A stretch of DNA of 5,187 nucleotides from an uncultured Verrucomicrobiota bacterium (lineage in GTDB: Bacteria; Verrucomicrobiota; Verrucomicrobiia; Limisphaerales; UBA9464), in the NCBI GenBank assembly GCA_903930165.1, contig CAIYXO010000878.1:1-5187 (forward strand). Reading direction: 5' to 3'. Shown here piece by piece: positions 1-5,166 of the stretch (position 1 is the first letter of the stretch; every line of letters begins with the position of its first letter). The position numbers and the translations under genes were made by a program. The notes beneath the pieces are model-generated. The model had not been told where the DNA came from and made no database searches. It saw only the letters and a program-made list of their open reading frames with translations.

Positions 1-478
1 CCTCGGAGAGCCGGACGGAAGGCGTCTCGAACGTGATGGAAACCTCGCGGCGCAGGAAGTTCACCCGCGACTGGCCGATGCCCGGCCGGAGCCGGAAGAG
101 ATTCTCGAGAAGCCAGATGCACGCGGTGCAGTGGATCGCGGGAACCCGGAAGGTGACCCGTGTCTGGCGGGCGTCCGAGAAGTCCACGATCCGTTCCCGC
201 ACCTCGGGCACGTCCAGGAAGTCGAAGCGGTCCGCCGGACCCGGGGTCCCTCCCCGTACGCCGTCGGTCCCACCCATCCGGTAGAGATCCTCCATGCCCC
301 CGGCCTTGAGGATCTCGAAGACGGCCACGCAACCCTGGCAGCAGAAGTCCCGTTCGTCCCGGCTGAGCCGCGTCGTCCCACAGGGACTGCCGCAGTGGTG
401 GCAGTTCGCCACGCCCGGAGCGGAAGTGCCGGCTGCGATTTCCGGGACGGAAGGGATCTTGGGGGCACGGTTGCTCAC
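1..478 (-). CDS. Heavy-metal-translocating P-type ATPase, CcoI/FixI-like, N-terminal part (cut by window edge)
   Basis: This is the N-terminus (159 codons) of a membrane cation pump; the membrane and catalytic domains lie beyond the left edge. Counting from a GTG at 478, residues 26-70 form the cysteine-rich metal-binding module found before some CPx-type ATPases: CHHCG at 26-30, C33, then DFCCQGC at 44-50 (C46, C47, C50). A heavy-metal-associated (HMA) domain follows, with the metal-binding CxxC in IHCTACIWLLENL (C117 and C120). This two-module N-terminus is typical of CcoI/FixI copper ATPases that serve cbb3 oxidase assembly and of related pumps. Copper is therefore the likely cargo, but the CPC motif that would confirm it is not visible. 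The start is uncertain. The frame stays open upstream to an ATG at 556, which would add 26 residues of low-complexity sequence. The GTG is preferred because conserved sequence begins only about 25 residues after it. Neither start has a strong ribosome binding site. Confidence 0.87.
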   Translation of the reverse strand, partial: MSNRAPKIPSVPEIAAGTSAPGVANCHHCGSPCGTTRLSRDERDFCCQGCVAVFEILKAGGMEDLYRMGGTDGVRGGTPGPADRFDFLDVPEVRERIVDFSDARQTRVTFRVPAIHCTACIWLLENLFRLRPGIGQSRVNFLRREVSITFETPSVRLSE

Positions 479-579
479 GACGCGGCCCGACCCTCGTGCC
501 TGCGACCTCGGGCTACTTCGCGGAAATTGCCACGGTGGAGACGCCGTTTGTTGCATGACTCCCACCGACCCGGTGAAGG

Positions 580-598
580 CAACTCCGTGATCAACTCC
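580..598. repeat. 7-bp direct repeat upstream of the metal ATPase
   Basis: CAACTCC occurs twice (580-586 and 592-598), separated by GTGAT, so the copies are 12 bp apart. Read on the minus strand this is GGAGTTG-ATCAC-GGAGTTG. It lies 24 bp upstream of the ATG at 556 and about 100 bp upstream of the GTG at 478. It could be a tandem binding site for a regulator of the ATPase gene, but a 7-bp repeat in GC-rich DNA can also arise by chance. Confidence 0.3.
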
Positions 599-634
599 GG
601 ACAACCTATACGGAACGATGCAGTGGGAATTGGT

Positions 635-710
635 ACGCAGAGGCAAAGCCGGCTGGGGAGCTGGGACTTCGAGCCTCTGCGTTCAATCCGCGAGCTCCGC
701 GGCTCCGCGT
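635..710. repeat. Inverted repeat with adjacent tandem octamers
   Basis: ACGCAGAGGC at 635-644 is perfectly complementary to GCCTCTGCGT at 673-682, giving 10-bp arms around a 28-bp loop. Just beyond the right arm, CTCCGCGG (695-702) and CTCCGCGT (703-710) form a tandem octamer pair. The composition and 8-bp period recall the repeat elements at 841-1002 and 4111-4244. The inverted repeat lies about 360 bp past the response regulator stop and lacks a T-run, so I read it as a decayed intergenic repeat rather than a terminator. Confidence 0.55.
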
Positions 711-840
711 GCGTCCTCTTGGCGATGTGCCGTCTATCCGGCCGCAGAATCCGCCTCTTGAATCAGGGGAGGGAAGATTCCACGCGGAGAGCCGGGTGGA
801 GAAGGAACCCATTTGACGCCGCGGTGACTTGGAGCCGGGG

Positions 841-1002
841 TTCACAACCAAGGGTACGAAGGGTGCCAAGACGGAGCTCGCCCAAGACGCACGGGCAGGA
901 CCCGGCCGCCGAATCCGGGACCAGGAAAGGATCACCCTTCGGTCACCGGTTTCGCTGCGGGATACCAGCGGTTCCGTTCCCGATCCTTGGCGGCTTGGCG
1001 TG
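841..1002. repeat. Degenerate intergenic inverted repeat element with 8-9 bp periodicity (copy A)
   Basis: The left arm has AAGGGTACG (850-858), AAGGGTGCC (859-867) and then AAGAC, a 9-bp tandem period. The right arm has TTGGCGGC (987-994) and TTGGCGTG (995-1002), an 8-bp tandem period. The arms are roughly inverse complements, CCAAG-type on the left and CTTGG-type on the right, separated by about 115 bp. The right arm shares TTGGCGTG exactly with the element at 4111-4244, which marks the two as members of one family. The element ends 38 bp before the response regulator stop codon. Confidence 0.6.
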
Positions 1003-1039
1003 CGGGTTCCTGCCGAATCGATCCGGCTGGGCGGCACGG

Positions 1040-1795
1040 TCAGCCGGCGGACTGGCCGCCGTTCTGGCTCTCGACCCAACGGACGGCATGTCGAACCAGC
1101 TCGGTGGAATTGGACAGTTCCAGCTTCTCCTTGATGTGCCCCCGGTGGACGTCGACGGTTTTCGGGCTGAGCCCGAGCTGCTCCGCGATGTCCCGGGTGG
1201 TGCGGCCCTGGCCGATCAGCTGGAATATCTCGAACTCGCGGTCGCTCAGCTTCTCGATCGGCGAGCTGGAGCCCCGCGGACGCCGGCCGGTCATCGCTTC
1301 CAGAAGGTTCGCCGACATGCGGGCGCTGACGTAGACGCGTCCCTCGAGGACCTGTCGGATGGCGGCCAGCAGCGCTTCGCCACCCGCCTCCTTCATCACG
1401 TAGCCGCGCGCCCCGGCACGCAGCACGCGCTCCGCATAGATCATCTCGTCGTGCATCGAGACCACCAGGATCGGCTGGTCCGGATGAAGGCTGAGGACGT
1501 CCTTGATGAACTCCACGCCGGACCGCCCCGGCATCGTGAGGTCGGTGACCAAGAGGTCGGGGCCCTCGCGCGCCATCAGGGCGAGCGCCTCGGCCGGGGA
1601 GGACGCCTCGCAGCAGACCTCGATGTCCGGCTGGCGGTTGATGATCATCGAGAGCCCGGCGCGCATGAGCGGATGGTCGTCCACCAGCAGCAGACGGCTC
1701 TTCGTGGGCCTGGATGGCTTCGACGCGGCCCGCGTGCCGCTTGTGGATGGCGCGGCGGCGGTGGTCCGTGCGGCTGGCTTGCGGGAAGGCTTCAT
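1040..1795 (-). CDS. NarL/FixJ-family two-component response regulator
   Basis: This 251-residue DNA-binding response regulator would be activated by phosphotransfer from a histidine kinase. The receiver domain spans residues 33-150 and has all the expected residues: acidic pair D39-D40 in LLVDDHP, phosphoacceptor D85 in LLVTDLTMPG, S113 in VVSMHDE and K135 in GYVMKEA. The C-terminal LuxR-type helix-turn-helix (about 180-245) carries LSDREFEIFQLIGQGRTT and the recognition segment LGLSPKTVDVHRGHIKEKL. An unusual tail of about 32 residues, rich in Ala, Pro, Ser, Lys and Arg, precedes the receiver and looks disordered. The start is the ATG that overlaps the kinase stop codon; an earlier in-frame start would only add shadow sequence from inside the kinase gene. 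The 4-bp overlap makes the upstream kinase its near-certain partner. Its target genes are unknown. Confidence 0.95.
   Translation of the reverse strand: MKPSRKPAARTTAAAPSTSGTRAASKPSRPTKSRLLLVDDHPLMRAGLSMIINRQPDIEVCCEASSPAEALALMAREGPDLLVTDLTMPGRSGVEFIKDVLSLHPDQPILVVSMHDEMIYAERVLRAGARGYVMKEAGGEALLAAIRQVLEGRVYVSARMSANLLEAMTGRRPRGSSSPIEKLSDREFEIFQLIGQGRTTRDIAEQLGLSPKTVDVHRGHIKEKLELSNSTELVRHAVRWVESQNGGQSAG
1792..1795 (-). promoter_or_regulatory. ATGA start-stop overlap coupling kinase and response regulator
   Basis: On the minus strand the kinase stop TGA (1794-1792) overlaps the response regulator ATG (1795-1793). No purine-rich ribosome binding site lies in the usual place before this ATG; the bases there are CGGTCCAGCC. 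Translation of the regulator therefore probably depends on ribosomes finishing the kinase, which would hold the two proteins near a fixed ratio. Confidence 0.85.
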
Positions 1796-2955
1796 GGCTG
1801 GACCGGGACGATCCCGAGGCTGCCCTCCGAGACGGAACACCGGAGCCGCGTCCCCTTGCCGGGGCTCGACTGGATGCGCAGCTCCGCGCCGATCAACCCG
1901 GCCCGATAACGCATGACCCGCAGGCCGATGCCCGAACCGTCGCCCGTCCGCGTCACGAAACCATGGCCGTCGTCGTCGACCTCCAGCACCAGGTTCCCAC
2001 GCGTCCGCGCCAACCGGATGCGGATCAAGCCGGGCTGCCCGTGTTTCAGCGCGTTGTTCACCGCTTCCTGGGCGATCCGGTAGAGATGCAGGGCCACGTG
2101 CGGATCCGGGATCGGAACAGCCGTCGGACACTCCAGGGTGCACGGGGTCCGGGCCAGGGTCCGGGTCGTTTCGGCCAGTTCCCGGAGCGCGTCGGACAAA
2201 CCCTCCTCCTCCATGGCGACCGGGGAGAGCCCATGGGACAACTGGCGGGTCTGGGTGACGGTGGACCGCAGCTGCCGGGCGAGCTCGCGCAACGACCGGC
2301 CCGCCTCGGGCGAAAGGGAGTCGAACTCCTGCACGAGACCCTGGACGTAGAGCTCCAGTGCGGTGAGATGCTGGCCGAGCCCGTCGTGGAGGTCCCGGCC
2401 GATGCGCCGCTGCTCGCGGTCGCTCACCTCCAGCAACTCGCGCTCAAGCCGCTTGCGACGGGTGATGTCGGTGCGGATGGAGACGTACTGGAACGGAATC
2501 CCGTCGCTCCCGAGGAACGGCACGATCGTGGTGTCCACCCAGTAGGCGGTCCCCTGCTTCGTCCGGTTCATGATCTCCCCCTTCCAGACCCGGCCGCTCC
2601 GGATGGTCCGCCAGAGTCCGGTGAAGAACGCCTTGGGATGATGTCCGGAATTGAGGATCCGGTGGTTCCGGCCGATCAGCTCGTCGAGTCCGTAGCCGGA
2701 GATCTGGCAGAACCGCCGGTTGGCGTGGGTGATCGTCCCCTCGGCGTCCGTGATCGCGACGATCGAGTGCTCGTCCAGGGCGGACTTGATGTCGCGCAGC
2801 TCCTTGCGGGTGGCCTCCATCACCTTCTCGAATTCACGGCGCGGTGTCTGGTGGCTGCGGCCGGAAACCGGCGGCGGCGTCTGGACCTGGGCCGGACGCC
2901 TCCGCGGGTTCCGGGTCTTCTTCCCGGGATGGATTCGGTCCGAGGCGGGCTTCAC
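1792..2955 (-). CDS. Soluble PAS-domain sensor histidine kinase, NarX/DegS type (HisKA_3)
   Basis: This 387-residue kinase should autophosphorylate in response to a signal and pass the phosphate to the overlapping response regulator. A basic Pro/Arg-rich tail (1-40) is followed by a short helical linker and one PAS domain with its C-terminal cap (about 58-170; FCQISGYGLDELIGRNHRIL, then YVSIRTDITRRK). Next is a HisKA_3 dimerisation helix with phosphoacceptor H190 in GRDLHDGLGQHL. The HATPase domain has an N-box in EAVNNALKHG (297-306), a G1 motif in DDDGHGF (327-333) and a G2 motif in GIGLRVMRYRA (342-352). There is no membrane segment, so it senses a cytoplasmic cue. The PAS ligand is unknown. 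It starts at GTG 2955, nine bases after an in-frame TAG. An ATG at 2820 (residue 46) would skip the basic tail and still keep all domains. The gene begins 61 bp after the PocR-AraC stop, suggesting co-transcription. Confidence 0.94.
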   Translation of the reverse strand: MKPASDRIHPGKKTRNPRRRPAQVQTPPPVSGRSHQTPRREFEKVMEATRKELRDIKSALDEHSIVAITDAEGTITHANRRFCQISGYGLDELIGRNHRILNSGHHPKAFFTGLWRTIRSGRVWKGEIMNRTKQGTAYWVDTTIVPFLGSDGIPFQYVSIRTDITRRKRLERELLEVSDREQRRIGRDLHDGLGQHLTALELYVQGLVQEFDSLSPEAGRSLRELARQLRSTVTQTRQLSHGLSPVAMEEEGLSDALRELAETTRTLARTPCTLECPTAVPIPDPHVALHLYRIAQEAVNNALKHGQPGLIRIRLARTRGNLVLEVDDDGHGFVTRTGDGSGIGLRVMRYRAGLIGAELRIQSSPGKGTRLRCSVSEGSLGIVPVQP

Positions 2956-3016
2956 GGCCGCACTCTACGGACCCCGACTTCACGGTGCGACAGAAAGGTG
3001 CCCCGCCGGATGCGCC

Positions 3017-3901
3017 TCAGCCTCCCGCGAACAGCCGGCCCCGGTACTCGGTCGGGGATTGGCGGACGATCTTCTTGAACACGCGGTTGAAGTGGGTGAG
3101 GGACTGGAACCCGACCTCGTAGGCGATCTCGCTGATGCGGAGGTTGGGGTTGAGCAGGAGGTTCTTCGCCTTCTCCACACGGACCCGGGAGACGTACTCG
3201 GTGAAGTGGATCCCGGTGTGCTTTTTGAAGATCTTGCAGAAGTAGTAGAGGCTCGTGTGCACCGACTTGGCGACCTCGCCGAGGGAGATGTCGTCGGCGT
3301 GGTGCTCCTCGATGTACTGCTTGGCCCGGGTGATCACCGGCGGCTCCGCGTTGGCGCCCTGGACCGCGATCTGGTTGCTCTTCATCGACAGGTGGTCGGC
3401 GAAGATCTTCAGCAGCTCGGTGACCGACTCGATCTTGCGCTGCGGCATCACCGCGGTGCCCATGAACGCTTCGCGGGCGCGGTCGTTGTCGATGTCGACG
3501 CCGAGCTTGCCCGCCTCGTCGACGGCGCGCCGGAAGGCGGCGGGCGTCGGACGGGTCCGCATGACCTGGCCGGTCTGGAGGAATCCGATGGTCTCCTCGC
3601 CGAGCTTCACCGGGACGGCCGTCTCGCTCAGGCCGTACGGGCAGGTCATCGTGCAGGCCTCGTTCTTCGCCGACTCCGCGAGGCGCTCCTGGAGGTGCAG
3701 GCAGGCGGAGCAGGTGCGGCTCTTCTCGGCCGTCATCGCGCAGAACGCGTTCTCGCCCCGGACCCCGTGCAGCGGCAGCTGCCAGGTCACCGACGGGCGA
3801 AGGGTGATCGGCAACCCGGTCGCCTCGGTGAAGGCCCGTTGGTATCCCTCGTACATGGGTGAGTTCTTGAGCGTCTCGATCATCTGTCCGTTGGCATTCA
3901 T
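3017..3901 (-). CDS. AraC-family transcriptional regulator with N-terminal PocR sensory domain
   Basis: This 294-residue regulator joins a ligand-sensing domain to an AraC DNA-binding domain. Residues 15-175 match the PocR domain: FTEATGLPITL near the start, then C54, C64 and C67 in SRTCSACLHLQERL, C83 and C87 in EACTMTCPYGL, and AVPVKLGEETIGFLQTGQV. PocR domains are a PAS-like fold named after the propanediol regulator of Salmonella. The five spaced cysteines could bind a metal or iron-sulfur cluster, which is inference. Residues 188-290 form the paired AraC helix-turn-helix, with ISLGEVAKSVHTSLYYFCKIFKK as the first helical unit and ISEIAYEVGFQSLTHFNRVFKK as the second. The ATG at 3901 has only a weak, distant GAGGGA before it; a second ATG lies six codons in. 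Its upstream region holds a palindrome and half-boxes that may be its own operator. The ligand and target genes cannot be inferred here. Confidence 0.94.
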   Translation of the reverse strand: MNANGQMIETLKNSPMYEGYQRAFTEATGLPITLRPSVTWQLPLHGVRGENAFCAMTAEKSRTCSACLHLQERLAESAKNEACTMTCPYGLSETAVPVKLGEETIGFLQTGQVMRTRPTPAAFRRAVDEAGKLGVDIDNDRAREAFMGTAVMPQRKIESVTELLKIFADHLSMKSNQIAVQGANAEPPVITRAKQYIEEHHADDISLGEVAKSVHTSLYYFCKIFKKHTGIHFTEYVSRVRVEKAKNLLLNPNLRISEIAYEVGFQSLTHFNRVFKKIVRQSPTEYRGRLFAGG

Positions 3902-3950
3902 TGGCTTTGTCTTTCCCTCGGCGGCGCAACCGAACTTGCTCCGCGTGGCG

Positions 3951-3956
3951 ACAATA
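3951..3956 (-). promoter_or_regulatory. Possible -10 box for the PocR-AraC gene
   Basis: TATTGT on the minus strand matches the bacterial -10 consensus at four of six positions and lies about 50 bp upstream of the ATG at 3901. No good -35 hexamer is found 16-18 bp upstream. That would fit an activator-dependent promoter, because the box at 3981-3990 would sit next to the -35 position. This is a tentative call. Confidence 0.25.
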
Positions 3957-3959
3957 TCG

Positions 3960-3980
3960 GCCGGAAGGACAAAATCCGGC
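3960..3980 (-). other. Small hairpin in the PocR-AraC upstream region
   Basis: GCCGGA (3960-3965) pairs perfectly with TCCGGC (3975-3980) around a 9-base loop. It lies 58 bp upstream of the PocR-AraC start, between the tentative -10 box and the first half-box. It could be a protein-binding dyad or chance symmetry. It has no T-run, so it is unlikely to be a terminator. Confidence 0.3.
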
Positions 3981-4012
3981 TATTGGGACCGCCGCCTGAA
4001 CTCATAGGGACC
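3981..4012. promoter_or_regulatory. Two half-boxes related to the adjacent palindrome
   Basis: TATTGGGACC at 3981-3990 and ATAGGGACC at 4004-4012 resemble one arm of the palindrome at 4028-4044 (ATAGGGGA). The ATNGGG cores begin at 3982, 4004 and 4028, so they are spaced 22 and 24 bp apart in the same orientation, about two helical turns each. This looks like a phased set of binding sites on one DNA face upstream of the PocR-AraC gene. Confidence 0.4.
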
Positions 4013-4027
4013 CCGCCCGGATGGGCC

Positions 4028-4044
4028 ATAGGGGAATCCCCTAT
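4028..4044. promoter_or_regulatory. Perfect 17-bp palindrome, candidate operator
   Basis: ATAGGGGAATCCCCTAT consists of two perfect 8-bp arms around a single central A. It lies 126 bp upstream of the PocR-AraC start and outside the neighbouring repeat element. Perfect symmetry of this length is typical of a site for a dimeric regulator. Candidates are the response regulator encoded in this window, an unlinked regulator, or, less typically, the AraC protein, since that family tends to use direct repeats. The binding protein is not known. Confidence 0.55.
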
Positions 4045-4110
4045 CCGGACCTGCAGAGAAGCCCGATCGGACCGATGCCAAACCGGCCAACCCATGCGGA
4101 GGGGACCCGC

Positions 4111-4244
4111 ACACAAAGGCGCGAAGGCGCGAAGAGACAGAGGGAAACGCGGGCCCATGAGGAAGCCGGGCTGGACACGGATCTGTGGTTGCCCTCCTCG
4201 CCTTCAGAGCTGGCACCCCGTTGGCGTCTTGGCGTTTTGGCGTG
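4111..4244. repeat. Intergenic inverted repeat element with tandem octamers (copy B)
   Basis: The left arm has AAGGCGCG twice (4116-4123 and 4124-4131) plus AAG. The right arm has three octamers in tandem: TTGGCGTC (4221-4228), TTGGCGTT (4229-4236) and TTGGCGTG (4237-4244). The arms are approximate inverse complements separated by about 85 bp. This is the cleanest copy in the window, and it shares its right-arm octamer with the element at 841-1002. It ends 28 bp after the radical SAM stop codon. It encodes no transposase, so it is a non-autonomous or structural repeat. Confidence 0.65.
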
Positions 4245-4272
4245 AGGTCCGTCTCCGCTCCCGTGGAGGGGA

Positions 4273-5166
4273 TCAGAACACCTCGGCGCGGAGCCCGCTG
4301 ACCTCGCGCACACGGCGTGCGATCTGGGACAGCGACCGCAACGGCAGATGTCCGCAGGCCGAGGACTGCGTCGGACGCGTCGCGGAATAGACCTGCACCA
4401 GCGGGATGGCGGCCCCGGCATCCTTCAGTTCCCGGAGCCGGCGGGCGTAGACGTCCACCTCGGCCGCGCTGGGGCCGACGCCGTTGACGGTGGCGAAGAG
4501 GCTCTGGATGACCACCGGACGCCGTCGGGCCAGGGAGAGCAGGTTCTCGAGCACGGTCTCGATGGTGCAGTCGGGCCGGTTGACGCGGTCCATGTGGTCC
4601 TGCGAGCCGGCGTCCAGCTTGGCCCACACCTCGTCGTGCACGGTGAAGAGGGTGAGTCCCTCCTGGACCTCGCGACTTCCAAGGCCGGTGCCGTTGGTGA
4701 GGAGGACCATCTTGAAGAACGGATACCGGCCGCGCGCACGGAGGTGCACGACCTCCTCGACGACCTCGTTGAAGTTCGGGCAGAGCGTCGGTTCGCCGTC
4801 GCCGCTCAGGGCGACATGGCGGAGCCGGACCAGTTCCTCGGGCAGTGCCCGGTAGGCGGGTCGAAGACGCACGTTGCCGCTCCAGACCTCGCCCAGCGTC
4901 GCCGCCAGTTCCTCGCCGACGCGCGCGGCGTCCACGGCCTGGGGCAGCTGGAACGGCCTCGGGGAGGACTCGCAATAGGTGCAGCGGAAGTTGCAGCAGT
5001 GCCCCGGCGAAAGGTTGATCCCGACGGAAAGGCCCCGGGCCCGGGGGGAAACCACGGTGTAGACGAGTTCGCGGCCGCCGAAGTCCCGTGGACATCCGAA
5101 CGCCGTCATGACACCCGTCGGCGACGGCCTCGCCGTGGTGGGTTCCTGCGTGTAGAGCTCGTTCAT
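4273..5166 (-). CDS. Radical SAM iron-sulfur enzyme, COG0731-like, substrate unknown
   Basis: This complete 297-residue enzyme should use a [4Fe-4S] cluster to cleave S-adenosylmethionine and start radical chemistry. The cluster motif CX3CX2C is C58-NFR-C62-TY-C65, preceded by an extra C57. ALSGDGEPTL at 119-128 is the SAM-binding counterpart of the GGE motif, LLTNGT (155-160) marks a core strand, and VWAKLDAG (180-187) matches the position where related enzymes read slDa. The N-terminal VYTVVSPRARGLSVGINLSP is characteristic of a conserved family related to COG0731, whose best-known members act in wyosine tRNA modification. There is no extra cluster-binding cysteine cassette or peptide-binding domain, and the substrate is unknown. 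The ATG at 5166 follows a modest GGGAA; an ATG at residue 20 is a less likely alternative. The gene is separated from the next by 371 bp containing a repeat element, so it is probably a separate transcription unit. Confidence 0.92.
   Translation of the reverse strand: MNELYTQEPTTARPSPTGVMTAFGCPRDFGGRELVYTVVSPRARGLSVGINLSPGHCCNFRCTYCESSPRPFQLPQAVDAARVGEELAATLGEVWSGNVRLRPAYRALPEELVRLRHVALSGDGEPTLCPNFNEVVEEVVHLRARGRYPFFKMVLLTNGTGLGSREVQEGLTLFTVHDEVWAKLDAGSQDHMDRVNRPDCTIETVLENLLSLARRRPVVIQSLFATVNGVGPSAAEVDVYARRLRELKDAGAAIPLVQVYSATRPTQSSACGHLPLRSLSQIARRVREVSGLRAEVF

Larger units (their letters stand above)
479..1039. other. Gene-free region between the response regulator and the metal ATPase
   Basis: I find no credible gene in this 561-bp stretch. 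The reading frames that cross it give Arg/Pro/Ser-rich translations with no family resemblance, and they run through repeats. It holds a 10-bp inverted repeat with neighbouring tandem octamers (635-710), a second degenerate repeat element (841-1002) and a 7-bp direct repeat (580-598). It must also carry the 5' leader, and probably the promoter, of the leftward ATPase gene. A minus-strand TATAGG at 610-605 could be a -10 box, but it has no convincing -35 partner. No hairpin followed by a T-run is visible after the response regulator stop at 1040. Confidence 0.6.
3902..4272. other. Gene-free region between the radical SAM gene and the PocR-AraC gene
   Basis: This 371-bp stretch has no credible gene; minus-strand translations across it come from repeats and lack any family resemblance. 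The half near the radical SAM gene (4111-4244) is an octamer-periodic inverted repeat element. Inside it, GGACACGGATCTGTGGTT at 4173-4190 resembles, on its other strand, the AACCACAGAT-type repeats I recall from many environmental genomes. The half near the PocR-AraC gene (3951-4044) looks regulatory: a palindrome, two half-boxes and a hairpin. No convincing rho-independent terminator follows the radical SAM stop at 4273. Confidence 0.6.

Noticed and set aside
582..600. Possible FNR box (TTGAT half-site on the minus strand) before the metal ATPase
   Set aside because: Only the first half fits TTGAT-N4-ATCAA; the second half reads GAGTT, so there is no symmetry. The 7-bp direct repeat explains the sequence better.
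1029..1070. Terminator hairpin at the end of the response regulator gene
   Set aside because: The GGCGG/CCGCC pairing lies mostly inside the coding sequence, is interrupted and has no T-run.
606..1079. A 157-codon minus-strand open frame in the gap after the response regulator
   Set aside because: It overlaps the response regulator 3' end, passes through two repeat elements and encodes Arg/Ser/Pro-rich sequence with no family resemblance.
131..1909. A 592-codon plus-strand open frame, and others of 454 codons (1714-3078) and 380 codons (2720-3862)
   Set aside because: They lie antisense to the ATPase, response regulator, kinase and PocR-AraC genes, whose domains and catalytic motifs are clear. 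Their translations have no recognisable motifs, and long antisense frames are expected in GC-rich coding DNA.
3898..4158. An 86-codon minus-strand open frame upstream of the PocR-AraC gene
   Set aside because: Its LRAFAPLCAG-type sequence is a translation of the AAGGCGCG repeat arm, and the rest crosses the candidate operator region.
4116..4244. CRISPR array
   Set aside because: The repeats are 8 bp, contiguous and without spacers, and no cas gene is present.
3980..5095. A 371-codon minus-strand open frame overlapping the radical SAM gene
   Set aside because: It is an out-of-frame, Arg/Gly/Pro-rich shadow of the radical SAM gene, which carries an intact cluster motif in the other frame; it also runs through the repeat element.
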